In this document: positions 8,862 through 17,613 of the stretch, piece after piece | Layout: every line of letters starts with the position of its first letter | How positions within the stretch are numbered: the first letter of the stretch is position 1 | Assembly: GCF_020400605.1 (NCBI RefSeq) | Contig: NZ_JAINRD010000007.1 | Location: 1 to 64,000, forward strand | Direction of reading: 5' to 3' | Length of the DNA: 64,000 nucleotides | Source: Streptomyces aculeolatus | GTDB lineage: Bacteria > Actinomycetota > Actinomycetes > Streptomycetales > Streptomycetaceae | Translations under genes and position numbers: made by a program | Notes under the pieces: generated by a model | Database searches by the model: none | Seen by the model: the letters and a program-made list of their open reading frames with translations, nothing else | Told to the model about the DNA's origin: nothing

Positions 8862-10295
8862 ATGCCTCGCTGGAAGGAGCTGCCGGAGGAGCTCGACCCG
8901 CAGATACGGGACTTCGCCGCGCATCTGCGCCGGCTGGTCGACCGCAGCGGCCTGACCGTGGCCGAGGTCGCGGACCGCACCGGGTACAGCAGGTCGTCGT
9001 GGGAGCGCTACCTCAACGGGCGGCTGATGCCCTCGCGCGAGTCGGTCGTCGCGTTCGCGGAGGTGACGGACGCGCGGGACGAGCAGCTCATGACCGAGTG
9101 GGCCGCCGCGGACCGCGCCTGGAGCCGGGCGGAGCTGCGGAACGAGTCGGCGCTGCGGGCCCTGCGCGCGGCGGAGCCGGGCCCGGACGACACCCCGGAG
9201 CCGGCCCCGGGCCGCCCGGGGCGCGGGCTGCGCGGGGTACTCGGCCGGGGCAGGGGGCGCGCCGAGGAGATACCCGGCGCGGGGGAGGCACCGCCTGCCG
9301 GGCGGACCGGGGACGCGGCGCCGGGTGCGCGGAAGCCCGTACTCCCCGACGCGACGGAGCGCTCGGCGGTACGGCCCGGGCCCCCGCCGCCGCCGGAGAG
9401 GCGGATACGGGCAGAGGAACTGCCGCGCCGCGCGGGGACGGGCGAGCCCGGCGCAGGGGAGAGCGAACCCGGAGCGGGAGCCGCCGGCGGCACCGGGGCG
9501 GGGGCCCGGGCGGGGACGCCGAAGGGCACCGGCCGTGGCCCCGACGCCGCCCGCGGTACCGGCCCCGCCGCGGACAACGACGAGACCACCAAGCTCCGCG
9601 CCCTCTCCCGTCCCGTCCCCGCCGCCCCCGCGCCGGAGCCGGCCGACGGCACGGCCCGTACCGCCGCGGCAGCCGACCCCGCCCCGCCCCCGCCGGCGCC
9701 GTCCGCGCCCGACCGGAGGAACTGGCCCCTGCGCCGCGTGCTCCTCGCGGGCCTCGTCACCCTCCTCCTCGTGGGCAGCGGCTCGGGCGTCGTCTACGTC
9801 GGCCACGGCCTGATCTCCGACCCCGGCGTCGAGGAGCAGGAGCCGCGCGGCGGCCCGGCGCCCGGCTCCAGCCCGGCCGGCTCGGCGTCCGGTGACGGGT
9901 CCGCGTCCGGTTCGCCGTCCGAGACCGGGGAGTTGCCCGAGGGCGTGGAGTGCCAGGGCGCCGACTGCAACGGCAAGGACCCCGACGAGATGGGCTGCGG
10001 CGGCGACTTCGCCCGTACGACCACCGAGACGACCATCGGCGACATGGTCCTGGAGATCCGTTACAGCGAGCCCTGCAAGGCGGCGTGGGCCCGGATCACC
10101 GCCGCGGAGCCCGGCTCGACCGTCACCGCGCTGGCCGAACCGCCCGGCGAGGACCCGGTCCGCGAGGACTCGTCGGCCGGGACCAGCGAGGGCTTCACGG
10201 CGATGGTCGTCGCCGAGGACCTGGACGCCGTACGGGCCTGCGCGGCGCTCCCCGACGGCACCGCGGCGTGCACGAAGGGCACCCTGCCGTCGTAG
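8862..10295 (+). CDS. XRE-family HTH protein with transmembrane segment and DUF2690 domain
   Basis: 477 residues from ATG 8862, with AGGGAG at the right distance. Residues ~10-75 are a Cro/XRE helix-turn-helix (LTVAEVADRTGYSRSSWERY). A ~200-residue Gly/Ala/Pro/Glu-rich linker follows. One transmembrane helix (VLLAGLVTLLLVGSGSGVVY) near residue 300 precedes an extracytoplasmic Cys-rich domain with CQGADCNGKDP, GCGGDF and LEIRYSEPCKAAWARI, typical of DUF2690. Such proteins probably pass an external or envelope signal to DNA, but this is inferred from domain order. About 160 bp separate it from mdh. Confidence 0.85.
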   Translation: MPRWKELPEELDPQIRDFAAHLRRLVDRSGLTVAEVADRTGYSRSSWERYLNGRLMPSRESVVAFAEVTDARDEQLMTEWAAADRAWSRAELRNESALRALRAAEPGPDDTPEPAPGRPGRGLRGVLGRGRGRAEEIPGAGEAPPAGRTGDAAPGARKPVLPDATERSAVRPGPPPPPERRIRAEELPRRAGTGEPGAGESEPGAGAAGGTGAGARAGTPKGTGRGPDAARGTGPAADNDETTKLRALSRPVPAAPAPEPADGTARTAAAADPAPPPPAPSAPDRRNWPLRRVLLAGLVTLLLVGSGSGVVYVGHGLISDPGVEEQEPRGGPAPGSSPAGSASGDGSASGSPSETGELPEGVECQGADCNGKDPDEMGCGGDFARTTTETTIGDMVLEIRYSEPCKAAWARITAAEPGSTVTALAEPPGEDPVREDSSAGTSEGFTAMVVAEDLDAVRACAALPDGTAACTKGTLPS

Positions 10296-10323
10296 CGGCG
10301 CCCCCGCACCGCTCCCGCCGTGA

Positions 10324-11451
<1,128 letters not shown>

Positions 11452-11472
11452 GCCCCGCTCCCGCGTCCTTCG

Positions 11473-11516
11473 AGCCGCGGCGGGCCCCCCCCGGGGGGGG
11501 CCCGCCGCGGCTTTTC
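11473..11516 (+). terminator. Rho-independent terminator of mdh
   Basis: A perfect 40-base palindrome (20 bp per arm, 11473-11492 and 11493-11512) followed directly by TTTT. This is the most canonical terminator in the window. Confidence 0.92.
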
Positions 11517-11543
11517 GCGTGCGGGGCGTACGGGGATATTCGG

Positions 11544-11572
11544 TTGCGGCCGTACGGGCTCCTCCCTACGGT
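11544..11572 (+). promoter_or_regulatory. Promoter for a leaderless small ORF
   Basis: A TTGCGG -35 (11544-11549), exact 17-bp spacer and TACGGT -10 (11567-11572) end 7 nt before an ATG. This is the usual Streptomyces leaderless geometry. Confidence 0.65.
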
Positions 11573-11579
11573 CGGGCGC

Positions 11580-11618
11580 ATGGTCTCCGAGCCGGTCGAC
11601 ACACCCGAGGCGCACTAG
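11580..11618 (+). CDS. 12-codon leader ORF (MVSEPVDTPEAH)
   Basis: A complete ATG-to-TAG reading frame of 12 codons lies 7 nt after a -10 element, so the transcript would start at the ATG. A 13-bp imperfect hairpin (11619-11631 with 11645-11657) begins on the base after the stop codon. The L32-like gene starts 224 nt downstream. This looks like a leader-peptide/attenuator arrangement, but the peptide has no run of identical or rare codons that would name the signal. Assigning it as a gene rests on geometry alone. Confidence 0.4.
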   Translation: MVSEPVDTPEAH

Positions 11619-11657
11619 CGAAGCCGCCCCGGCCCCGCCGTCTGCGGGGTCGCTTCG
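11619..11657 (+). promoter_or_regulatory. Possible attenuator hairpin downstream of leader ORF
   Basis: The arms CGAAGC and CCCCG pair with CGGGG and GCTTCG, with one mismatch and one wobble and a 13-base loop. It starts on the base after the leader stop. There is no clear U-run, so it may be a termination, pausing or mRNA-processing structure. The remaining stretch up to 11842 shows no other feature I can support. Confidence 0.4.
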
Positions 11658-11842
11658 GCCTGCCCTGCTCGACCATTCCGTCCCCGGGACGTCCCCGTGC
11701 CTCGATCACCCTTTCCGCACGTGCCCGCACGCCCGCACGTGCACCCCGACACAGCCCTGGTCCTCCGGCCCCTGGTCGGGCGGGATCCCCCGCCCGCGTT
11801 CGCCGCACCGCAGCGAACGTCCACCGGAGGAAGGAAACCAGC

Positions 11843-12031
11843 GTGTCCAGCTCGATGTTCAGGAAGAAGTCGCGGTCCCGCGTCCGCCACCACCGCGCGC
11901 AGTGGCGCGGCCGGGTCTCCGTACCCGCGCTGACGCCGTGCCCCAACACGGCGTGCGGCGAGCCCAAGCCGTCGCACACCGCCTGCCCGCACTGCGGGCA
12001 GTACAAGGGGCGGCAGGTCTTCCGCCCGTAG
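11843..12031 (+). CDS. rpmF: Ribosomal protein L32-like paralogue (bL32 family)
   Basis: 62 residues from GTG 11843, 7 nt after GGAGGAAGG; ATG 11855 is possible. It aligns with bL32: a basic N terminus (KKSRSRVRHHRAQWRG), a short linker, EPKPSHTACPHCGQYKGRQV, and the usual short end. L32 sits in the 50S subunit near the exit tunnel. Two things are odd: the N terminus lacks the normal MAVPKRKMS start, and the first zinc pair is spaced C-x4-C (CPNTAC) instead of C-x2-C, while the second pair CPHC is normal. It may be a specialised L32 copy; several streptomycetes carry more than one rpmF. Confidence 0.75.
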   Translation: MSSSMFRKKSRSRVRHHRAQWRGRVSVPALTPCPNTACGEPKPSHTACPHCGQYKGRQVFRP

Positions 12032-12039
12032 TGCCGCGC

Positions 12040-12078
12040 GGTACCCGGCCGGGGCCGTCCGGCCCCGGCCGGGGTACC
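12040..12078 (+). terminator. Terminator after L32-like gene
   Basis: A 17-bp GC-rich stem (12040-12056 with 12061-12078, one bulged G) and 4-base loop, nine bases after the stop codon. Confidence 0.75.
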
Positions 12079-12094
12079 TGAAGGGGGTACGTCC

Positions 12095-12123
12095 TTGACT
12101 CGAAGGTGACTCTCGGCTAGTCG
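12095..12123 (+). promoter_or_regulatory. Promoter of the membrane operon 12168-16192
   Basis: TTGACT (12095-12100), 17-bp spacer and TAGTCG (12118-12123) fit a vegetative sigma promoter. Transcription would begin near 12130, giving a ~38-nt leader with an AGGGGA ribosome-binding site. Confidence 0.65.
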
Positions 12124-12167
12124 AGCGCTACGCTCGGTCCACTCAACGAGCGGACTTAGGGGACGAG

Positions 12168-13817
12168 TTGTCGCAGAGCGGAGAGTTTTCGACCGCGCCC
12201 GTGCCGCGACCCGCGGGGCCGGTGACCACCGGCAGCCCACCGCCCCGGGCCAGCGAGGCCACCCGGCTGCTGTGCGCGGGGGTCTACCTCGACCCGGGGT
12301 TCCGGCGCAGGATGCTGCAGGAGCTGGTCGAGCACGGGGAGCGCGCGGTCGCGCCGTCGCTGGGCATCGACGTCGTCACCGTACTCGCGCATGCCCTGCG
12401 CTCCCGCGGACGCGAGACGGCGACGGCGCTGTGGGTGCTCGCGATCTGGGTGGTGTTCGCCGTCTGCGACTGGGTGGTGGCGAAGGGCACCCCGTTCGTG
12501 GGCGTGTCCGCGTTCGCGTACGCCTTCCCGTGCCTCCTGCTGTGGATCGCGGCCGTGGCCGGCGGGCGCGGCGGGTTCGACGTCTACGGCGCCGGCCCGC
12601 GCGCCACCCTCGGAGGGCAGCGGCTGTGGCGGGTGCGCGTCGCACTGGGGATGCGCCTCGTGGCGTACGTCTACATGGCCTTCTACTGGGTCGCCGCCCT
12701 GTACTTCCTCACGCAGGGGCTGTGGACGGCGGTGGTCTTCCCGCTGCTGCTGGTGTGGCCGGTCTGGGCGTACCGGCTCGGGATGGAGAAGGTCGCGCGC
12801 GACGAACTCTCCCCGGCCGCGTTCCCCGGCGCCGCTCCGCCCGGCGTGCCGGAGCCGTACCAGGGGATCGCCGCGGCCATCGCCCACGAGCAGTACTCGC
12901 GGCTCACCGTCTACGACTTCGACCGCCCCTTCGTCGGCTACGGCATCCCGCACGAACCCTGGTCGCTGGCCGTGGAACTGAAGCGGCGCCCCGACGCGCC
13001 CGGCGGTGAGCGGCTGACCAGCCGCAAGGTCGTCGAACTGATCCTGCCGCGGCTCGCCGCCCTCCGCGACGCGACCGCCGCCGGCAGCCGGGACCGGCTG
13101 AGGGACCTGGAGGTCGCGCACCTGGTGTACCTCCCCCCGCCCCCGCAGCGCGGCGACGTCCGGCGCGACGACGCCGCCGTCGACCAGCACGTCGGCGGCT
13201 CCGTCGACGAGGGCGGCGAGGCCCGCCGCTACTTCCTGCGCGTCCGGGTCGGCGCGTGGTCGGAACTGGTCGTGGTGACCATCCTGGTGCGGGTGCACAC
13301 GCAGGGCGGAATGCTCGTGCTGGAGGTCGTGCCGCACGTACTGCCGCCGGTCCGGCCGGAGTTCCGCGAGATCGACCGCCTGGGTGCCCGCACCGGCGGC
13401 GCACGGACCTTCACCCGCGCGCTCCTGAGCGCGCCGACCGCGTCGATCGCGTCGGTCGTCTCCATGTGCGGCACCCTGGCCTCGGTGCTGCGCGCGTGGC
13501 TCGCCGACGCCGCGAGGCTGCCGGGGGAGGGCCCGGCGGCGTCGGTGCGGGAGTTGGGGGCGTCGCCGCAGATCTCGCTCTTCCAGCGGATGGACGTGAG
13601 CCGGTACGTGAAGACGGTCCGCGACCGCATCGCGAGCGGCGTGACCGAGGCGCTGCGGGAGAGCGGCTACGAGACCGGGGAGTTCGAGCAGTACATCGTC
13701 AACGTGAACGAAGGCGGTGTCTACATCGGCGCGATGAGCGGCGGCGCGGTGGCGTCGGGCCAGGGCGCCACGGCGACGGCGCGCACCGACGGCGGTGCGG
13801 GAGGGGCGGGATCGTGA
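12168..13817 (+). CDS. Multi-pass membrane protein ending in IGAMSGGAVASG motif
   Basis: 549 residues from a TTG start at 12168 behind AGGGGA. A cytoplasmic N-terminal segment (LCAGVYLDPGFRRRMLQEL; RAVAPSLGIDVVTVLAHALR) is followed by four to five hydrophobic helices between residues ~85 and 210. A long soluble region of mixed alpha/beta character extends to the C terminus, with another hydrophobic stretch near residues 415-445. The last ~30 residues read VYIGAMSGGAVASGQGA, a motif that recurs twice in the next protein. The stop overlaps that gene's start (GTGA). No enzyme motif is visible. The motif-tailed arrangement suggests that the two proteins interact or assemble together. Confidence 0.8.
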   Translation: MSQSGEFSTAPVPRPAGPVTTGSPPPRASEATRLLCAGVYLDPGFRRRMLQELVEHGERAVAPSLGIDVVTVLAHALRSRGRETATALWVLAIWVVFAVCDWVVAKGTPFVGVSAFAYAFPCLLLWIAAVAGGRGGFDVYGAGPRATLGGQRLWRVRVALGMRLVAYVYMAFYWVAALYFLTQGLWTAVVFPLLLVWPVWAYRLGMEKVARDELSPAAFPGAAPPGVPEPYQGIAAAIAHEQYSRLTVYDFDRPFVGYGIPHEPWSLAVELKRRPDAPGGERLTSRKVVELILPRLAALRDATAAGSRDRLRDLEVAHLVYLPPPPQRGDVRRDDAAVDQHVGGSVDEGGEARRYFLRVRVGAWSELVVVTILVRVHTQGGMLVLEVVPHVLPPVRPEFREIDRLGARTGGARTFTRALLSAPTASIASVVSMCGTLASVLRAWLADAARLPGEGPAASVRELGASPQISLFQRMDVSRYVKTVRDRIASGVTEALRESGYETGEFEQYIVNVNEGGVYIGAMSGGAVASGQGATATARTDGGAGGAGS

Positions 13818-14413
13818 GCGGTACGGCGGAGGACGAGCGGGGAGAGGCGGGGCCGGACGTGAGCGGACGGGACGACGAGACGGCGCGGGGCGGGGTGCGC
13901 ATCGGGAACATGACCGGGGGTGCGGTGGCCGCGGGCGAGGAGGCCCGCGCGGAGGACCGCAGCCGGCGGCCGGCGGAGCCCGCGCCGCCCGCGGCGGCGC
14001 CCGGCGCGGGGATGCCCGGGGTGCCTCCCGTGCCGGCGGCTCCGCCGCCGGTGGTGCCGCCGCCCTTGCCCGGAGGGATCAGTATCGGCACGATGTCGGG
14101 CGGCGCCGCGGCCCAGGGGCCGCGGGCGCAGGCCGTCGACTCCTCGGTACGGTTCGTCGTGCAGGCGGACGCCGGGGCGCTGGTGGCGAGTCTCCGTGCG
14201 CTGCGTGCCGAGTTGCTCGCGCAGCCGCCCTCGGAGACGGCCGTCGCCGACGAGCAGGAACTGATCGAGCTGGAGAACGAGGCGCGGGCGGGCCGCGGGG
14301 ACCGTACCCGGCTGGAACGCCTTCGGGACCGGCTGGAGTTGGGGCAGATCGCCGCCACGGGCAGCGCCGCCGGGGCGGCGGCGGTGGAGTCGATCGCCAG
14401 ATTGCTCGGCTGA
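13814..14413 (+). CDS. Small soluble protein with two IG-x-M-(S/T)GGA motifs
   Basis: 199 residues from GTG 13814, which overlaps the previous stop by 4 nt behind a GGAGGGG site, so the genes are translationally coupled. Motif 1 is VRIGNMTGGAVAAGEEA (residues ~34-50) and motif 2 is ISIGTMSGGAAAQGPRA (~93-109); they are separated by a Pro-rich linker. The C-terminal ~85 residues are helical: SVRFVVQADAGALVASLRAL, a Glu-rich stretch, and RTRLERLRDRLELGQIAATG. No family can be named. Glycine-centred short beta motifs flanking a helical domain resemble assembly or signalling motifs of actinobacterial effector systems, but this is only a resemblance. Confidence 0.75.
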   Translation: MSGTAEDERGEAGPDVSGRDDETARGGVRIGNMTGGAVAAGEEARAEDRSRRPAEPAPPAAAPGAGMPGVPPVPAAPPPVVPPPLPGGISIGTMSGGAAAQGPRAQAVDSSVRFVVQADAGALVASLRALRAELLAQPPSETAVADEQELIELENEARAGRGDRTRLERLRDRLELGQIAATGSAAGAAAVESIARLLG

Positions 14414-14443
14414 GAGCCGGGCGGGGGGACAGGGGAGAGGTAC

Positions 14444-16192
14444 ATGAGCAGCGGCGGGTCGTACTGGGACGAGGACGCGCAGCAGTGGCTGCAGGGACCC
14501 GCGGTCCCCCCGCCTCCGGCAATGCCCCCGCCCCCACTGGCCCCACCCGCGCAGCCGCCACCGCCGCTACCGCCGGAGCCGCCGTCGCCGGAGGCCGCGC
14601 GGGACGGGGCAGGTGACTCCGTACCCGGTCAGGCGGCCCGGGAGGAACCGGATCGGCCTGCGGGAGAAGGGACTTCCGACGCTGCCGCGGAGGACGGGGT
14701 GCGGGACGCGGCGCCGGCCGGGGCGGATCAGGTGGGCGGGTCTGCCGGCGCCGATGCCCCGGCTGACGCGCCGGTCCGGCCGGACCCGGACCAACCCGCC
14801 GCAAACGCCGACGACTTGACCGGCGAACCGCCCGCCTCCGCGGAGGACGAGGCCGCGGACGACGACGTGTCCGACGCGTCGGACCGGGCCGCAGGGGACG
14901 CGGCTCCAGAACCGGCGGGCGCGGACGGGGACGGTTCCGCCGTGGACGGCCCGGCGGACGACCCGGCCGCGCCGCCGGAGGACGGGACTCCGGCCGGCGG
15001 CGTGCCCGACGCGCCGGACCAGGACGTGGAGGACAGCGTCCCCGAGCCGCCGGGCGCGGACCGGTCCGCCGGGGACGCCGCGGCGGACGACCGGGCCCCC
15101 GAGCCTGCGGACGCGCCTCCGGCGCAGGCGCGGGAGTGGTGGGAGGACCGGGCCGCGCAGTCACCGCCGGCCGGACCCGGGGCCGAACCGCCGCCGCCCA
15201 CCGCGCTCGACTGGTCCCAAGGCGCCGCGGCCGCCCCGCCGCCGCCCCTGACCGCGCCCGACCTGGGTCCCCAGCCCGGCGCCGGCGTGCTGCCCCCGCC
15301 GCCCGACCTGCCGACGCAGTCCGCCCACCCGCCGCCCCCCACCGCCCCCGGCTGGGGACCGGAACCCGGCGCCGTGACACCGGCGTCCGCCCTCCCCACG
15401 CAGTCCGCCACCCCGCCGCCGGAGCCTGCCGGGTACGACCACGGGCACGCCCCCGACGCCTCGTACGACCACTACGCCGCCGCCTACACTCCGTACCCCG
15501 GCTTCGAACTCGGCGTCGAGTCCCAGCCGCCGCCGCGCCGCCGCGGCGTGATCGCGGCCGTGGTGGGGCTCGTCGTGATCGTCGGCAGCGCGCTCGGCGT
15601 CGGCGGCTGGCTGCTCCTCGACGGCGGCGACGACGGCGAGAAGGCGGCCGAGCCGCAGCGCAGCGCCGCCGCCGGGCCCAAGGCGCCGACGGAGGACTCC
15701 GCCCCGCCGTCCGAGCCCGCCTCGCCGTCCCCCTCGGAGTCCGCCCTGCCGCCCGGCTACCTCCTCGCCATCGAGGACGGGTACTCCCTCGCGGTCCCCG
15801 AGGACTGGGAGCGGCGTTCCGAGGGCGTCTCCGTGTTCTACGAAGAGCCCCTCGCGGGCGGCGCGTTCATCCAGGTCTACGAGGTGACCGAGCAGGTCAC
15901 CCCGTTCGAGGCGGTGCAGATAATCGAAGGCACCAAGGAGGGGGCGGAGGGCTACCGGCGCAACGACATGGCGGACATGGGCAACGCCGCGGAGTACGAC
16001 TACACGTACACCGACGAGGAACTCGGCCCGCGGCGCGTCCTGCTGCACGACCTGGAGACCGCGGACGGGAAGATGTACGCGCTCCTCGTCTCGGGCCCGG
16101 AGGCGGACTGGCCGCGGCAGCGGGACATCGTCGACCAGATGACGGAGTCGTTCTGCACGGACGCGGAGTGCGCGGAGACGGGCAGCCCCTGA
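14444..16192 (+). CDS. Pro/Asp-rich single-pass membrane protein with extracytoplasmic domain
   Basis: 582 residues from ATG 14444 behind GGGGAGAGG, 30 nt after the previous gene. Residues 1-350 are low complexity: Pro-rich at the start (PPPPAMPPPPLAPP), then acidic Ala/Asp/Gly repeats, then Pro-rich again. One membrane helix (VIAAVVGLVVIVGSALGVGG) lies near residue 375. After a Ser/Pro stalk, a folded C-terminal domain of ~145 residues starts at LPPGYLLAIEDGYSLAVPED and ends with a Cys pair (FCTDAECAET). The domain resembles lipoprotein-like sensor domains fused to actinobacterial regulators. It is the third gene of the 12168 operon. Confidence 0.8.
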   Translation: MSSGGSYWDEDAQQWLQGPAVPPPPAMPPPPLAPPAQPPPPLPPEPPSPEAARDGAGDSVPGQAAREEPDRPAGEGTSDAAAEDGVRDAAPAGADQVGGSAGADAPADAPVRPDPDQPAANADDLTGEPPASAEDEAADDDVSDASDRAAGDAAPEPAGADGDGSAVDGPADDPAAPPEDGTPAGGVPDAPDQDVEDSVPEPPGADRSAGDAAADDRAPEPADAPPAQAREWWEDRAAQSPPAGPGAEPPPPTALDWSQGAAAAPPPPLTAPDLGPQPGAGVLPPPPDLPTQSAHPPPPTAPGWGPEPGAVTPASALPTQSATPPPEPAGYDHGHAPDASYDHYAAAYTPYPGFELGVESQPPPRRRGVIAAVVGLVVIVGSALGVGGWLLLDGGDDGEKAAEPQRSAAAGPKAPTEDSAPPSEPASPSPSESALPPGYLLAIEDGYSLAVPEDWERRSEGVSVFYEEPLAGGAFIQVYEVTEQVTPFEAVQIIEGTKEGAEGYRRNDMADMGNAAEYDYTYTDEELGPRRVLLHDLETADGKMYALLVSGPEADWPRQRDIVDQMTESFCTDAECAETGSP

Positions 16193-16211
16193 GGGCCCGC
16201 CTCCGCCGCCG

Positions 16212-16955
16212 TCACCCGGCCGGGGCGTCTCCGCGCAGTTCCGCCGCCAACTCCCGTACGGCCGTCAGCGTCCGGTCGAGCAGCCCGCCCCCGAAAGTGA
16301 TCCTGCTCGCCCCCAGCCTCCCCAGCTCCACCGGGTCCGGGCCGTCCGGTACGGCCAGGGCGTTGACCGGCAGCCCGATCTCGTCCGCCAGCAGCCGCAG
16401 GTGCCGCGGCGGTGCCCCGATGGGGTACACGCCGTCGGCGCCCGCCGCCGCGTACCGCCGGCCCCGTTCGACCGCGGCCCGCGGGTCCGCGACCCCGCGG
16501 ACGAACGTGTCGACGCGGGCGTTGACGAACAGCCGGTCACCCGCCTCGGCCCGTACCTCCGCGAGGAAGTCCGCCTGCTCCGCCGCGTCCCGCAGGGTCT
16601 TGCCGGGGTGCACCGTGTCCTCCAGGTTGCAGCCCACCGCACCGGCCGCCAGCAGCCGTTCGACGAGTTCGCGTGGCGGCAGGCCGTAGCCCGCCTCCAC
16701 GTCCGCGGTGACCGGCACGTCCACGGCGCGGGCGATCCGGGCGACCGCCGCGAACATCTCGCCCACGGGGGTGGCCTCGCCGTCTCCGTAGCCCAGCGCC
16801 CTGGCGATGCCCGCGCTCGGTGTGGCCAGCGCCGCGAAGCCGGCGTCCGCGAAGACGCGCGCGCTCGCCGCGTCCCACGGACCCGGCAGCACCAGCGGGT
16901 CCGCCGCCGCCCGGCCGTGGTGCAGGGCCCGGAACTCCTCCACGCCGCTCGTCAC
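16212..16955 (-). CDS. Isocitrate lyase / PEP mutase family protein
   Basis: 247 residues from GTG 16955. The fold is a PEP-mutase/ICL TIM barrel. Visible segments are LVLPGPWDAASARVFADAG, ATPSAGIARALGY, VPVTADVEAGYG (metal-binding Asp/Glu), GCNLEDT and FVNARVDTFVRG. The usual isocitrate-lyase Cys-containing KKCGH loop is absent, so it is not a true isocitrate lyase. It is more likely a PEP phosphonomutase-like or 2-methylisocitrate-lyase-like enzyme acting on a small acid. No partner genes for phosphonate synthesis are nearby, so the substrate is unknown. Confidence 0.85.
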   Translation of the reverse strand: MTSGVEEFRALHHGRAAADPLVLPGPWDAASARVFADAGFAALATPSAGIARALGYGDGEATPVGEMFAAVARIARAVDVPVTADVEAGYGLPPRELVERLLAAGAVGCNLEDTVHPGKTLRDAAEQADFLAEVRAEAGDRLFVNARVDTFVRGVADPRAAVERGRRYAAAGADGVYPIGAPPRHLRLLADEIGLPVNALAVPDGPDPVELGRLGASRITFGGGLLDRTLTAVRELAAELRGDAPAG

Positions 16956-16981
16956 TTCCGCACTCCCGTCACGCCTGCGCC

Positions 16982-17038
16982 GCCCGTCACATCCACGCTC
17001 CCGCCTCGTCTCCGCTGCCCGTCACATCCACGCTCCCG
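16982..17038. repeat. Short direct repeat (22 bp x2, 35-bp period)
   Basis: GCCCGTCACATCCACGCTCC continued by CG occurs at 16982 and again at 17017, with a related degenerate copy just before. It fills the gap between the PEP-mutase-family gene and the CMD gene. No function is evident. Confidence 0.6.
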
Positions 17039-17092
17039 TCGTGCCCCCGCCATCCGTCGCACCTGGCGCCCAGCGGCCCGCCCGAGCTCCCT

Positions 17093-17566
17093 TCACTCCT
17101 CCTCGTGGTGGTACCGGCCCGGCTGGTAGTGCCCCGCCTCCGCCCTGCTGGTCACACACCACCGGTTCCACGCGTTGATCACCGTCAGCACCCCGATGAG
17201 CCGCGCCAGCTCCTGCTCCTCGAAGTGCTTGGCCGCCCGCTCGTACACCTCGTCCGGTACGAACCCGTCGGTCAGCACCGTCACCGCCTCGGCCAGGGCG
17301 AGCGCCGCCTGCTCCTTCTCCGTGTACAGGTGCGGCACCTCCGCCCAGGCGTTCAGGAGGTACAGCCGCTGCTCGGTCTCGCCGGCGGCGCGCGCGTCCT
17401 TGGAGTGCATGTCGATGCAGAACGCGCAGTGGTTGATCTGGGAGGCCCGGAGCTTCACCAGCTCGTAGACGACCGGGTCGAGGCCCTTCTTGGCCGCTTG
17501 TTCCACCCTGACCAGGGCGCGCTGGACGTCGGGTGCGAGTGCGTAGAGGTCGAGACGCTGTGTCAT
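17093..17566 (-). CDS. Carboxymuconolactone decarboxylase (CMD/AhpD-like) family protein
   Basis: 157 residues. The AhpD-like redox motif CAFCIDMHSKDAR contains the CxxC pair and the downstream His of the proton relay. The helices before and after it match the AhpD core, so a role in peroxide or thiol redox chemistry is likely. The start at 17566 lies 6 nt after a TAGCGT -10, so the transcript is probably leaderless. A TTACAT -35 sits 16 bp further upstream inside the shared operator with the divergent MocR gene. That geometry suggests direct control by MocR. Confidence 0.9.
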   Translation of the reverse strand: MTQRLDLYALAPDVQRALVRVEQAAKKGLDPVVYELVKLRASQINHCAFCIDMHSKDARAAGETEQRLYLLNAWAEVPHLYTEKEQAALALAEAVTVLTDGFVPDEVYERAAKHFEEQELARLIGVLTVINAWNRWCVTSRAEAGHYQPGRYHHEEE

Positions 17567-17578
17567 GCCTCCACGCTA

Positions 17579-17613
17579 GGACCTGGTATCCCAGATGTAA
17601 GGTCCATTTACAT
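17579..17613. promoter_or_regulatory. Divergent CMD/MocR operator region
   Basis: Two inverted repeats are nested in 35 bp: GGACCT (17579-17584) with AGGTCC (17600-17605), and ATGTAA (17595-17600) with TTACAT (17608-17613). The first covers the CMD promoter -35/-10 interval and the second abuts the MocR start codon. It is the probable MocR binding site. Confidence 0.6.

Noticed and set aside
16212..16955. Isocitrate lyase (glyoxylate shunt)
   Set aside because: Only 247 residues and lacks the KKCGH catalytic loop.
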